Shown one piece after another: positions 8,603-17,483 of a DNA stretch of 55,153 nt (its first letter is position 1; each line of letters begins with the position of its first letter). Both the position numbers and the translations under genes were made by a program. A model generated the notes under the pieces. It searched no databases, had not been told where the DNA came from, and saw nothing but the letters and a program-made list of their open reading frames with translations. The stretch comes from Capillibacterium thermochitinicola. GTDB taxonomy: Bacteria > Bacillota > UBA4882 > UBA10575. The stretch covers positions 1-55,153 of the forward strand of contig NZ_JAAKDE010000025.1 in assembly GCF_013664685.1 (NCBI RefSeq), in the 5' to 3' direction.

Positions 8603-9931
8603 ATGAGAAAAGGGCGAAAAGTGTTGTTCTTGTTGTTGAGCGTGGCCCTGCTCAACGGTGTCCTGTTCGGTACGGTGTATGCGGCAAAACCGGTTAAACT
8701 GGTTTTCTGGGGGGCGTTGCCGCCCGAGGCCGGTCCGCAGCAAGTGATTGAGAATTACAAAAAAGTCGCACCCCACGTCACCATTGAATATGTACGTTAT
8801 CTTAATGATGATCAAGGCAACATTAAACTGGATACGGCATTGTTGGCGGGTGAAGAGATTGACATCTTTACCAGTTACGGGGTGAACCGGAGAGAACAAA
8901 GGGTAAAAGCCGGCATGGCGGCGGATCTGACGGATTTATGTAAGAAGTATGGAGTGGATCTGATCCGCGATTTCGGACCCGGCGCGGCCGCCAATATTGT
9001 TGACGGCAAGGTTTATTCCATTCCGACGATGACCATTATCAACTTTATTGCGCTCAATAAAGATATGTTCGATGAAGCCGGGATTCCGATCCCCGAAGAT
9101 TGGACTCTCGACGAATTCAGAGCGATTGCCAAAAAACTGACCAAAGGGGAAGGACCAAATAAGGTATATGGCATTATCGGGGATTACAATGTGAATATCA
9201 TGTCTTTCCTCCCGACGAAACTTAATGGCACGCCGTATCTCAAGGAGGATATGAGCGGCACAACCTGGAAGAGCATCCCGGATTTCCGGCGCGGGTTCCA
9301 ACTGCTCTATGACATGATGTATGTGGATAAAAGTATGATGTCCTGGGAGGATGTTTTGACCCAGAAGCTGACCAATACAGAGGCTTTGGCCGCGGCCTTT
9401 TTCAGCGGGCGCAGCGCGATGATGGTCACGGGGACCTATATGTTAAGAAACATAAAAGATACGGAGAAGTACCCAAGGAATTTTACCGTCGCCTTTGCCC
9501 CGAAGCCGAAGGTCGACAAGGACCAAAAGATCTATTATAAGGACCAGATGCCCCATGACGATATGATGATCCCGCCCCGGTCGACCAAGAAAGAAGAAGC
9601 CTTCAAATTTATTATCTGGTATGCCACCCAAGGGTACGATCCCATGATTGAAAACGGAAGGCCGCCGCTCTATACGAAATACGATCCGCAGAAAGCCGCT
9701 GCCCTTTTGCTGAAAGGGGCCGAGGGGATCATTGATGTCGATTCGTTCGCCAAAAGTGTGCTGGCCCCGGCCGACCACATCAAAGAAGACAAGGTTGTGC
9801 GCCAGATGGCCGAATTGGAGCGGATTTTACGCGAAGAACAAGAAGCTTACTATCTCAACGTCATTGATTTGGATACCCTCCTTGACAATTTGCAGCGCAG
9901 AATGGATCAGGTATTGCAGTCCGGTCGTTGA
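8603..9931 (+). CDS. Extracellular sugar-binding protein (YesN-linked importer)
   Basis: A 442-residue family-1 solute-binding protein with a signal peptide of about 27 residues ending TVYAA and no lipobox cysteine, so again a soluble periplasmic form. The mature part begins KPVKLVFWGALPPEAG and contains YSIPTMTIINFIALNKDMFDEAGI, typical of the oligosaccharide subfamily. The ATG at 8603 is used because AAAGGAGG lies 7 bases before it; the frame is open further upstream without a ribosome site. First gene of an operon with the two permeases; expression is probably controlled by the adjacent kinase and regulator. Confidence 0.92.
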   Translation: MRKGRKVLFLLLSVALLNGVLFGTVYAAKPVKLVFWGALPPEAGPQQVIENYKKVAPHVTIEYVRYLNDDQGNIKLDTALLAGEEIDIFTSYGVNRREQRVKAGMAADLTDLCKKYGVDLIRDFGPGAAANIVDGKVYSIPTMTIINFIALNKDMFDEAGIPIPEDWTLDEFRAIAKKLTKGEGPNKVYGIIGDYNVNIMSFLPTKLNGTPYLKEDMSGTTWKSIPDFRRGFQLLYDMMYVDKSMMSWEDVLTQKLTNTEALAAAFFSGRSAMMVTGTYMLRNIKDTEKYPRNFTVAFAPKPKVDKDQKIYYKDQMPHDDMMIPPRSTKKEEAFKFIIWYATQGYDPMIENGRPPLYTKYDPQKAAALLLKGAEGIIDVDSFAKSVLAPADHIKEDKVVRQMAELERILREEQEAYYLNVIDLDTLLDNLQRRMDQVLQSGR

Positions 9932-9954
9932 AGAAGACGTGGAAAGGACCTGGT

Positions 9955-9986
9955 CATCCGAAGGGAAGGAATCTTCCCTTCGGATG
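9955..9986 (+). other. 14-bp stem-loop between binding protein and permease genes
   Basis: CATCCGAAGGGAAG and CTTCCCTTCGGATG pair perfectly around GAAT. The following AAATTAATTTTT is only a loose U-tract and the permease start is 28 bases on. Such malE-malF-type hairpins usually stabilise the binding-protein mRNA or partly terminate transcription so that binding protein exceeds permease. Confidence 0.75.
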
Positions 9987-10013
9987 AAATTAATTTTTGG
10001 AGGGTAAAGAAAA

Positions 10014-10943
10014 ATGAATTACAACATGATGATTTTACAGCCGGAAGCCGAGAGGGTCCGCAGGAGAAAGGCGCTTCTGAACAACCTGAAAGGATACGCA
10101 TTTATCGCTCCGAATTTTCTGCTGATGCTGGTTTTTCACGCCTTTCCGGTTTTGTTCTCCCTCCTGCTTGCCTTTACGGATTGGGACCTGTTGTCAGGTT
10201 TTTCTAATCTTCAATTTAACGGGTTGGCCAACTTCGTCAATATGCCGAAAGACCCATGGTTTGTGCGTTCGTTGTTCAACAATTTCTATTATACTTTAGT
10301 GGTTGTTCCCGGGACCATCGTGCTGTCCCTCCTTTTGGCGGTGCTCATTCATGATTTTGCCTACTGTAAGGGGCTTTTTCGTTTAGTGAACTTCATTCCC
10401 TTTATCTCCAATATCGTTGCCGTTTCCCTCGTCTGGTCCCTGCTTTACAGTAAGTATGGACCAATCGTCGGCTTTTTAAAGTCGATCGGGGTGAGTGACC
10501 CGCCTGCTTTTTTGGCGAACCGCTACTGGGCTATGCCGGCCATCATCTTTATGTCCATCTGGATGCAACTTGGTTATTACGCGCTGATCTTTGGGGCCGG
10601 CTTGCAAAACATTCCCGGTGAAATCTATGAAGCTTCCATGATCGATGGGGCCAATTGGTGGCAGCGGTTTTTCTATATTATCCTCCCCATGCTGGCGCCA
10701 ACCACCTTCTTTGTGCTGATCAGTTTGGTGATCGCTTCGTTTAAAGTGTTCAGTCAAATTCAAGTCATGACCGACGGCGGACCGTTCGGTTCAACTTCCG
10801 TTTTGGTCTATTATATCTACACCTCCGCTTTTAAATACTACAAATTTGGTTACGCTTCGGCCATGGCGATCGTCCTGTTCGTTATCATCTTCCTCTTTAC
10901 TTTGGTACAATGGAGGGGGCAGAAGAAATGGCAGCTCTTTTAA
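10014..10943 (+). CDS. Sugar ABC transporter permease (MalF/UgpA type)
   Basis: A 309-residue inner-membrane permease with six predicted helices, beginning AFIAPNFLLMLVFHAFPVLFSL. The cytoplasmic EAA loop that docks the ATPase is visible as EASMIDGANWWQRFFYIILP near residue 205. It forms the channel with the next gene, whose start overlaps its end by 16 bases. No ATPase gene is present; a shared MsmX-like ATPase elsewhere is the usual solution in Firmicutes. Confidence 0.92.
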   Translation: MNYNMMILQPEAERVRRRKALLNNLKGYAFIAPNFLLMLVFHAFPVLFSLLLAFTDWDLLSGFSNLQFNGLANFVNMPKDPWFVRSLFNNFYYTLVVVPGTIVLSLLLAVLIHDFAYCKGLFRLVNFIPFISNIVAVSLVWSLLYSKYGPIVGFLKSIGVSDPPAFLANRYWAMPAIIFMSIWMQLGYYALIFGAGLQNIPGEIYEASMIDGANWWQRFFYIILPMLAPTTFFVLISLVIASFKVFSQIQVMTDGGPFGSTSVLVYYIYTSAFKYYKFGYASAMAIVLFVIIFLFTLVQWRGQKKWQLF

Positions 10944-11788
10944 AAGGCAAAAACAGAACAGTCGTGGTTCGATTGCTGGTTACGGCGGCGCTAATTGTCT
11001 TTTCCATCTCCATGCTTCTGCCTTTACTCTGGATGCTTTCCGCTTCTTTTAAAAAACCGGGCGACATCTGGAAGTTCCCGGTGGAATGGATACCGCCTTA
11101 TTGGTATCCGGATAATTACCGGTATATTTTCCGGAAAGAAACTTCCGTTTTCCTGATGTATTTTAACTCAATCAAGGTGACGGTGATTAATGTTTTCGGG
11201 TCACTGTTGACCAGTTCATTGGCGGCCTACGCCTACGCGCGGATGAAATTCAAGGGTAAAGAAGTGCTCTTCCTCACGGTTCTGGCCACCTTGATGATCC
11301 CCAATCAAGTATTATACGTGCCGCGCTTTGTCATGTTTCGCTGGTTAGATCAGTTTATTCCGATGATGAACAGCCATAATGCCCTGATCTTGCCCGGCCT
11401 TTATGCGCCGCTGGGGATGTTTCTGCTGCGCCAGTTTTACATGCAGGTTCCGAATGAATTATCGGAATCGGCCATCATTGACGGGGCGGGCGATTTGACC
11501 ATCTGGTGGCGGATCATCATGCCCATTTCCAAACCGGCGCTGGCCACCTTTGCCGTGATTGTTTTTTCCCACCACTGGAATGATTACGAAACGCCGCTCA
11601 TTTTTATCCGGAGCCGTCATTTGTTTACGATCCCCTTGGGCCTGGCCAACTTTGCCGATGAAAACGGGCAGTTGTATCACTACATAATGGCTTTATCCAC
11701 GATTGCCATTATCCCCTTAATCATCGTATTTCTGGCCGGGCAGAAACAGTTTATCAGGGGCATGATTGCCGGCGCTCTAAAGGGCTGA
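10928..11788 (+). CDS. Sugar ABC transporter permease (MalG/UgpE type)
   Basis: A 286-residue second permease with six predicted helices and the EAA loop ESAIIDGAGDLTIWWRIIMP. ATG at 10928 is preferred over 10910 because TGGAGGGGG lies between them as the ribosome site. It is translationally coupled to the upstream permease. Confidence 0.92.
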   Translation: MAALLKGKNRTVVVRLLVTAALIVFSISMLLPLLWMLSASFKKPGDIWKFPVEWIPPYWYPDNYRYIFRKETSVFLMYFNSIKVTVINVFGSLLTSSLAAYAYARMKFKGKEVLFLTVLATLMIPNQVLYVPRFVMFRWLDQFIPMMNSHNALILPGLYAPLGMFLLRQFYMQVPNELSESAIIDGAGDLTIWWRIIMPISKPALATFAVIVFSHHWNDYETPLIFIRSRHLFTIPLGLANFADENGQLYHYIMALSTIAIIPLIIVFLAGQKQFIRGMIAGALKG

Positions 11789-11928
11789 GTTTCCTCACTG
11801 CGCGCTTCACGCGCGTTGGTGGGCGCGTTTGTGGGCGCGCTCATTTGCACGTTTGCCGGCGTGTTGGTATACGCCGGTGTGCGCCGTTAACGGCCCGATT
11901 TCGATTATAGGGTGAGGGGGAGAAAGCA
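11789..11928. other. GC-rich intergenic region with several small dyads
   Basis: This stretch contains short GC-rich inverted repeats: CGCGC/GCGCG (11801-11815) and CCGGCGT/ACGCCGG (11856-11877). None has a U-tract. It may be a decayed terminator or a spacer in one transcript, so co-transcription of the FAD oxidoreductase with the importer is uncertain. Confidence 0.5.
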
Positions 11929-13191
11929 ATGGCGAACAATTACGACATTATCGTCAGCGGCGGGGGCCCGGGGGGAATCGCGGCGGCGGTGAGTGCCGCC
12001 CGGCAAGGGAAGAAGGTTCTTTTGGTCGAACGGTACGGCTTTTTGGGGGGCGGCGCCACGGCGATGCTGGTCAATCCGTTCATGACCTATTTCGCCGGCC
12101 AGCGCCAGATTGTCAAGGGAATCTTTCAAGAGGTTGTGGAACGCTTAACGCGGCTGGGGGCCTTCGGCAACAGCCGGATGCCGGTGACGCCCTGGGCTTT
12201 TGATGCCGAAATGTTCAAGCTTGTCGCCGATCAATTGTGCCTGGAAAACCGGGTGGAAGTGCTTTTTCACGCTTCGGTGGTTGGGGCGAAGAAAAGAGGA
12301 AAAGAGATTAAAGCGCTTGTGGTCGCCACCAAAGAAGGATTGAAAAAGTTAACGGCTACGCTGTACATCGATGCGACCGGTGACGGGGATGTGGCTTATT
12401 TTGCCGGGGCGAAAGTGGAAAAAGGCCGTAGGCAGGACGGGTTGTGCCAGCCGATGACCCTAAATTTCCAAGTCGCCAATGTTGACCTGGATAAAATGCC
12501 TTCCCGGGAGGAAATGACGGCCAAATACCGGGCGGCGAAAGCAAATGGGCTTATTAACTGCCCACGGGAGGACGTCCTCTTCTTCTACACAACCAATCCC
12601 GGTGTGGTCCACTTTAACCAAACAAGAGTTTTACAGTGCGACGGGACCCGTGCGGCCGATTTAAGCATGGCCGAATTGGAGGGGCGCCGCCAGTGTTGGG
12701 AGTTTTTCCAGTGGTTAAAGGCGCATGTACCCGGATTTGAATTTGCCTATCTTCAAAAGATGGCCCCCCAGATTGGCGTCAGAGAAACACGCCGGGTGAT
12801 CGGCGAGTATGTGCTCACGGAAGAAGATTTGATGTCGGCAAGGAAGTTTCCGGACGTGGTTGCCTGCGGAAGCTATCCGGTGGATATCCATAACCCGCAG
12901 GGCGAAGGGACGATCATGCGGTATTTGCCGGAAGGTGAGTGGTATGACATCCCTTACCGGGCGCTTCTTCCTTTGGGAATTGACAATCTGTTAATCGCCG
13001 GACGTTCCATCTCGTCCACCCATGAAGCCCATTCTTCCTTACGGGTCATGCCCATCGTTTTTGCCATTGGGCAGGCTGCCGGCACCGCGGCAGCCCTGAG
13101 CGTGGCGGCTGGGCGGCCGCCGCGCCAGCTCGATTACCGTTTGTTACAGAAGGAGCTCTTAACGCAAGGGGCTTTTTTGGGGGCGGAATAA
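11929..13191 (+). CDS. FAD-dependent oxidoreductase (FAD_oxidored family)
   Basis: A 420-residue flavoprotein with an N-terminal Rossmann motif (VSGGGPGGIAAAVSAARQGK, about 10-29), an LLVERYGFLGGGATAMLVNP segment and a C-terminal FAD-contact region AGRSISSTHEAHSSLRVMP. Members of this family often lie beside carbohydrate ABC importers and hydrolases, and some oxidise sugars or act in polysaccharide use; the substrate is unknown. It has no signal peptide, so it is cytoplasmic. ATG follows GTGAGGGGGAGAAAGCA. It is convergent with the usher gene and ends at a bidirectional terminator. Confidence 0.85.
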   Translation: MANNYDIIVSGGGPGGIAAAVSAARQGKKVLLVERYGFLGGGATAMLVNPFMTYFAGQRQIVKGIFQEVVERLTRLGAFGNSRMPVTPWAFDAEMFKLVADQLCLENRVEVLFHASVVGAKKRGKEIKALVVATKEGLKKLTATLYIDATGDGDVAYFAGAKVEKGRRQDGLCQPMTLNFQVANVDLDKMPSREEMTAKYRAAKANGLINCPREDVLFFYTTNPGVVHFNQTRVLQCDGTRAADLSMAELEGRRQCWEFFQWLKAHVPGFEFAYLQKMAPQIGVRETRRVIGEYVLTEEDLMSARKFPDVVACGSYPVDIHNPQGEGTIMRYLPEGEWYDIPYRALLPLGIDNLLIAGRSISSTHEAHSSLRVMPIVFAIGQAAGTAAALSVAAGRPPRQLDYRLLQKELLTQGAFLGAE

Positions 13192-13315
13192 ACGCCCGGC
13201 CGGTGCGTTTTGCCGGCCCGTCCGGGGGAAAAGGAGGCAAAGCTTCGTAGGGTTAAGGGCGTTTGGTTGGGACGGCGGCGGCCGGGCCGGACGCGGCAGC
13301 AAGTACCGGACAAAA

Positions 13316-13350
13316 GGCAGTGGTTGGTTAGGCAACCACTGCCTTTTTCT
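13316..13350. terminator. Bidirectional intrinsic terminator between convergent genes
   Basis: GGCAGTGGTTG (13316-13326) and CAACCACTGCC (13333-13343) form a perfect stem, extended by AAAA/TTTT, with TTTTTCTTT on the plus strand and TTTTG on the minus strand. It serves both the FAD oxidoreductase and the usher operon. Confidence 0.9.
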
Positions 13351-13482
13351 TTAGGGTCGAAGTAATCAAGCATGATCTGGCTCGCTTTGAAACCAAAATC
13401 CGGTTTTCGTTCTGCTTATCTTTTCCCGCCACTTGCCATGAGGCTAAAGTTTGGTTCCCGCTTTGCTAATCCTGTTTTGCCG

Positions 13483-16400
13483 TCAATCGGCGGGAACCAA
13501 AGGAAGCGCAAGACCGTCCACTTCCAACTCCTCTTCGGTCAGGGTGAAAGTCCGGAGGGCCGGGCCGACCGGGCGCAGACCGGCGGGCAGACTTGCCGGG
13601 TCCAGGGCGAGGGTGTGGGTGCCCAAGGGGACGCCTTCGAAGTAGAACCGGCCATGCTCGTCGGTGAAGACTTTTTGCGCGCCGTCGTCCAGCACGACGC
13701 CCACCCAGGAGACGGGCTTTTCGTCTTCGTCCGGGCGGCCGTTGCCATTCCCGTCGATAAAGACTTTACCGCTGACCGAGCCGTTGGCGGTCACCGCAAA
13801 ATCGATAAAGAAGTTTTCCTGTTCCCGCAGGCGGATTAACTGCGGGCCGGTGACCGGCGTGTAATTGGCGGGTAAAGAGGGGAGATGAAACTCCACCCGG
13901 TAAATTCCCGGCGCCAAGTTGGCGAAGAGATATTCCCCTTTTTCATTGCTGGTGGTGGCGGTGCCGTCGACCCGGATGCGGATTCCGGAGAGGGGTTTGT
14001 CGCCTTCGTCAAAGCGGCCGTTGGCGTTGGTGTCCAGATAAACCACCCCGCTGATGCTGGCCACGTTGTCTTCCTCCGTATAACGGAACGGTTTCCATGT
14101 GCCGTCCGCAAACCCCAGGGCGCGGCTGAGGGAGAGCCGGATCATATCTTCCGGGACTTCATCCCACAAAGCGTCATAGAGCCGTTGCAGTTCCAGTTTG
14201 AGCAGGTAATACGAGGGAAGGGTTCTTTGCAGACCTAAGCCGTAGAACCATTGGGGGTGCCGACGGGTGCTGACCGGCGAGCGGTACCCCAGATTTCCGT
14301 TGATCTGCCATTTGCCGTCGAAGGTGTAATAATTTAAGCCCAGGTTTACGGTGGTGTAACGGTAGTCTTCCGCCGCGGCGTAGAAGGGCAATTCCTTGGT
14401 CCGCTTCACCTCCGCAAACAGGGTCAGTTCGCGGGAGAGAAACTGGTAAAGGGAAAGCCCGGTGGTCAGCTCGCTGACCTGGAAAGCAGCGTCCGACGGG
14501 ACCTCTTTTTTCCCCTCCAGGAGGAGATTGCCCATGAGGAGTGTATTGTCGGTCACGTTCCATTTGGTGTTGGCCTCACCGCTTAAATCCAGCCCGGTAT
14601 AACTCTGGTCTGCCCAAGTGTTGGTCGTATCCAGCGCGACCCCAAAAAGGAGGTTGGGGGTGACCGCGAGGGTCAGATCGCTTAGGAAATGAAGTTTCTG
14701 TAAACGGAAGGGACCTTCCCGGTCCAGGAAGAAATCGGCGTTGACCAACTCCACTTTTGTATTGGTACCGACGGTTCTTTCCCGCAAGACGTGTTTAATG
14801 GTGAAACTGGTTTCTTCTGCTTCGAACAGACCTCGGTCGCTATCTTCGGTTTTCCACTCTTTCCCGATTCCGCCGGCGATACTGTTCTGGCCATAGCTGC
14901 CAAAGCGCTTGGTCAGTATCAGTCTGGCCCCGTCCAACGACCAGGGATGGGCGTTTGGCGTTGCTTCCAACAGATAACCTTCGGTGTTGAGGATTAAATC
15001 TTCTCTCAGCTCAAGCTCGGAAAGGATCTTACCTCCTTGCCCCGGTTGGGTGTCGACCCCAAGGGAAACGGCGGTTGGGACGTAGAGGATCACCCCTTCG
15101 AAATAACCGTTTTCCAGGCAGTAGAATAAGGAGGATTCAAAGCCCGAGCGGACCTCCGATTCGATTTCGCCGCCGACCATCCAGTCCAGGGTACAGATGA
15201 GGTTGTTGTTGATCCGGAAAGCGACGCCCGTATCCGAACCGATATAACTCAATTCGGGAAAGTTGACAAAGGGAGCGGAAACAGTAGTTTCCTGTTCAAA
15301 AGTGAGGTTATCGGTGACGGCTTTCCGTTGGCGGTAGCTGACCAGGACACCTTCCCACTCCGTAACCTCGGCCGGTTTGTAGAGGCCGACGGTGACCAGG
15401 AGATCATTGCCGTCTTTTTTCATGATCCGGGGTGACGCAGCAATCTTTTGGGTTGCTTCAATGGTTTCGCCGTTTTCTTTCTGGATCACGCTCCGGATTT
15501 TGTTAACCCGGTTAATCCGGAGCGGGACGTCACGGAAAAGGTAGTTCCCGTCGGCAGTGAGCTGTTGGGTTTGCCATAAACGGTCATTCACATAAAGCAA
15601 TACCTGGTCGCCGGCAGCGGCGGGACCGGAGACGTCAGTATAAGCCACTAATTCACTGCGGATCTGTTCGTCGGGGATCATGTATAAAATTCCCCAAAGG
15701 TCCTGTTCCGCAATGGTGTTTTCTAAGTCAAGGGTGGTATTCCCGATGATGATCAATTCGCCATCCTGCTGGTATTTGCCGCGGAGCAGCGTCAGTTCGG
15801 GCTTAAAGGCATGGTTATAAAAATCGTAATCGCCGCTTGCGGCCGCGGAAAGCGTCCACTCTCCGGCGTAACCGTCGGTGCGGATCTTAAAGAAGCCCGT
15901 CAGAGCTTCGTGCTGGCCTGCTTCCGTGCGGTGTTCGACCCCCAATTGGTAACGGATGGAGCTGAGCGCAAAGGTCGGGCCTTCTTTGGGTGGTACCTCT
16001 CGGCCAGGCTCCGGAACTTGCTGTTCAGGCCGGATTGGGGCCGGGCTTTGCTTCAGCATGTCTGCGCCCACGTTAATGCTTAAGGCCTGGTAACTGAAGT
16101 CCCAGTTAATCTCGGCTTCGAGGAAGGAGGCCAAAAAGGGAATCCCGACATAGATGTCACCGTTGAAGAAGACCGGAGGCGGACAGTTTAAAAGGGATTG
16201 GCCGTCGATCCGGTAGATCTTTTCGTCCAGATAAATCTCGGCCCATTTGTCGCTGGCTTTGCTGGCCAGCACCACCTTCTCTTCCTTCCGGAAGTACGAA
16301 ACTTCCAGGTTTAAATAGGCCGTCAGGCGGTTGACGGGGACCAAGAGCTCATCTTCCTGTTCGAGAAGTTCAAAGTAGGGATCCTGGATGATGGTGGTCT

Positions 16401-16554
16401 CTTCCGTTTTGATTAACAAGAGGACAACACTTGTCTCCAGAGTGCTCGGATCCTGGGCGAAAGCTGCTACCCCGGAAAAAAAAGGGAGCAGACAGCAGAG
16501 CACCATGGTTCGAAGCAAGTTAAGGCCGGCTCGATAATTGCTTCTTTTCCGCAT
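13483..16554 (-). CDS. Usher-like outer-membrane protein with C-terminal SdrD/CnaB-like domains
   Basis: A 1023-residue secreted protein. Residues 1-34 are a signal peptide ending AAFAQ. About 50-162 is a two-lobed domain like the copper-amine-oxidase N-terminal (stalk) fold, with LLVPVNRLTAYLNLEVSY and DIYVGIPFLASFLEAEINWD. About 300-375 matches the usher middle/plug pattern: VLLYVNDRLWQTQQL, then GNYLFRDVPLRINRVNKIRS. About 380-830 is rich in alternating strands with aromatic ends and looks like a large beta-barrel. Two SdrD/CnaB-like domains follow (832-924, 925-1023), each with a calcium-loop-like motif: DTNANGRFDEGDKPLSG and DGNGNGRPDEDEKPVS. The order fits archaic-type chaperone-usher ushers. 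It is the last gene of a four-gene minus-strand operon whose third gene is a PapD-like chaperone. The role as a pore for subunit export is inference; family membership was judged by eye. Confidence 0.75.
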   Translation of the reverse strand: MRKRSNYRAGLNLLRTMVLCCLLPFFSGVAAFAQDPSTLETSVVLLLIKTEETTIIQDPYFELLEQEDELLVPVNRLTAYLNLEVSYFRKEEKVVLASKASDKWAEIYLDEKIYRIDGQSLLNCPPPVFFNGDIYVGIPFLASFLEAEINWDFSYQALSINVGADMLKQSPAPIRPEQQVPEPGREVPPKEGPTFALSSIRYQLGVEHRTEAGQHEALTGFFKIRTDGYAGEWTLSAAASGDYDFYNHAFKPELTLLRGKYQQDGELIIIGNTTLDLENTIAEQDLWGILYMIPDEQIRSELVAYTDVSGPAAAGDQVLLYVNDRLWQTQQLTADGNYLFRDVPLRINRVNKIRSVIQKENGETIEATQKIAASPRIMKKDGNDLLVTVGLYKPAEVTEWEGVLVSYRQRKAVTDNLTFEQETTVSAPFVNFPELSYIGSDTGVAFRINNNLICTLDWMVGGEIESEVRSGFESSLFYCLENGYFEGVILYVPTAVSLGVDTQPGQGGKILSELELREDLILNTEGYLLEATPNAHPWSLDGARLILTKRFGSYGQNSIAGGIGKEWKTEDSDRGLFEAEETSFTIKHVLRERTVGTNTKVELVNADFFLDREGPFRLQKLHFLSDLTLAVTPNLLFGVALDTTNTWADQSYTGLDLSGEANTKWNVTDNTLLMGNLLLEGKKEVPSDAAFQVSELTTGLSLYQFLSRELTLFAEVKRTKELPFYAAAEDYRYTTVNLGLNYYTFDGKWQINGNLGYRSPVSTRRHPQWFYGLGLQRTLPSYYLLKLELQRLYDALWDEVPEDMIRLSLSRALGFADGTWKPFRYTEEDNVASISGVVYLDTNANGRFDEGDKPLSGIRIRVDGTATTSNEKGEYLFANLAPGIYRVEFHLPSLPANYTPVTGPQLIRLREQENFFIDFAVTANGSVSGKVFIDGNGNGRPDEDEKPVSWVGVVLDDGAQKVFTDEHGRFYFEGVPLGTHTLALDPASLPAGLRPVGPALRTFTLTEEELEVDGLALPLVPAD

Positions 16555-16597
16555 TTTAGAAATTCCCCCTATTCTGCCAGTTCAAGGTGAAGACAAC

Positions 16598-17398
16598 TTA
16601 GGGTATGGTAAAGGGAACCACGGAGGAGAGGGTTTCGGTTGTCCCCGCAAAACTCAGCTTTAACGATAATTGATAATTACCGGCGGCTAGCTCGGCTTCA
16701 ATGGGCAGCGTCAGTAGGCACTGGCTGTCCGGGAGGATCAGTTGTTCTCCACTGGTCCAGGCGGCGTAGGGCGTACCGTCTTCGCCGGTTATTTCGTAGG
16801 CGACTTGATAGCGGATATGCCCTTGCCCATCATTGACCAGACCAAGCAGCGTCGTCGGCTGACCTTGCGGTGTCGGTTCGACTTTTACTCCCAACAAACG
16901 GCAGGAATAAACGGTTTCGGTGAAAGAGAGATAAACCGTGGTTCCAACCTGAAAAACCATGGCGGAACCAACCGTTTCGGGCGAAGGACGGCTTTCTTCG
17001 AAAAAGATGATCCCCCTTCTTTCCAACCAGCTGCCGCTTTTCGGTGCGGTTAAGGTGAAACGGACATACTGGCTCTCGCCGGGGGCCAGTTTAAACCGGC
17101 GGGGATTAAATTTTATCAAGCCGTCGAGGGTATCGGGCCGTTCACCGGCGCTGAAGGTGACGAGGCGGCCTTCGGGGTCGAGGGTCCAGTCGTAAACGAC
17201 GGCGGTAAACTCCACCTCTGTATCCTGGGTATTGGTGACCTTGATGGCGTCGGTGATCCGGGCGCCCGGTTGTAAAGTAAAGATAAACTTACTGGGCTCA
17301 ACCCGGACTACGCCCTGCGCGGTTGGTGCGCCGAGCAAAGTAAAGAAAAAAACAGCGGTCAGGAAGTGAAAAACCCGGCGTGGTGCTGGTTTGATCAT
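16598..17398 (-). CDS. PapD-like periplasmic pilus chaperone
   Basis: A 266-residue secreted protein with a signal peptide (about 1-30, ending near APTAQG). The mature N-terminus VRVEPSKFIFTLQPGARITD, then IKVTNTQDTEVEFTAVVYDW, and especially KFNPRRFKLAPGESQYVRFT with RRGIIFFEE match the first immunoglobulin-like domain of chaperone-usher chaperones, including the conserved Arg-rich strand that grips subunits. A second beta domain ends the protein. In diderms these proteins cap subunits in the periplasm and deliver them to the usher. Start at 17398 (MIKPAP) follows GGGAGG; the frame extends further upstream without support. Alternative considered: DUF916-type WxL surface protein, which fits less well. 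Confidence 0.78.
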   Translation of the reverse strand: MIKPAPRRVFHFLTAVFFFTLLGAPTAQGVVRVEPSKFIFTLQPGARITDAIKVTNTQDTEVEFTAVVYDWTLDPEGRLVTFSAGERPDTLDGLIKFNPRRFKLAPGESQYVRFTLTAPKSGSWLERRGIIFFEESRPSPETVGSAMVFQVGTTVYLSFTETVYSCRLLGVKVEPTPQGQPTTLLGLVNDGQGHIRYQVAYEITGEDGTPYAAWTSGEQLILPDSQCLLTLPIEAELAAGNYQLSLKLSFAGTTETLSSVVPFTIP

Positions 17399-17483
17399 TG
17401 TCTGTTTCCTCCCTGCAGGTATTAATAAAGAGAGCTGGTGGGGCGCGTCCACCAGCCCGCAAAGGTCCGAATGGTGGGTGTGT

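Noticed and set aside
11789-11928. GC-rich repeats considered as a possible CRISPR or REP array
   Set aside because: Repeat units are short, irregular and not evenly spaced, without spacers or cas genes.
16598-17398. Reading the chaperone gene as a DUF916/WxL-type Gram-positive surface protein
   Set aside because: The PxRFxLAPGExQxVRFT block and two-domain length fit PapD-like chaperones better, there is no C-terminal anchor, and an usher-like gene follows.
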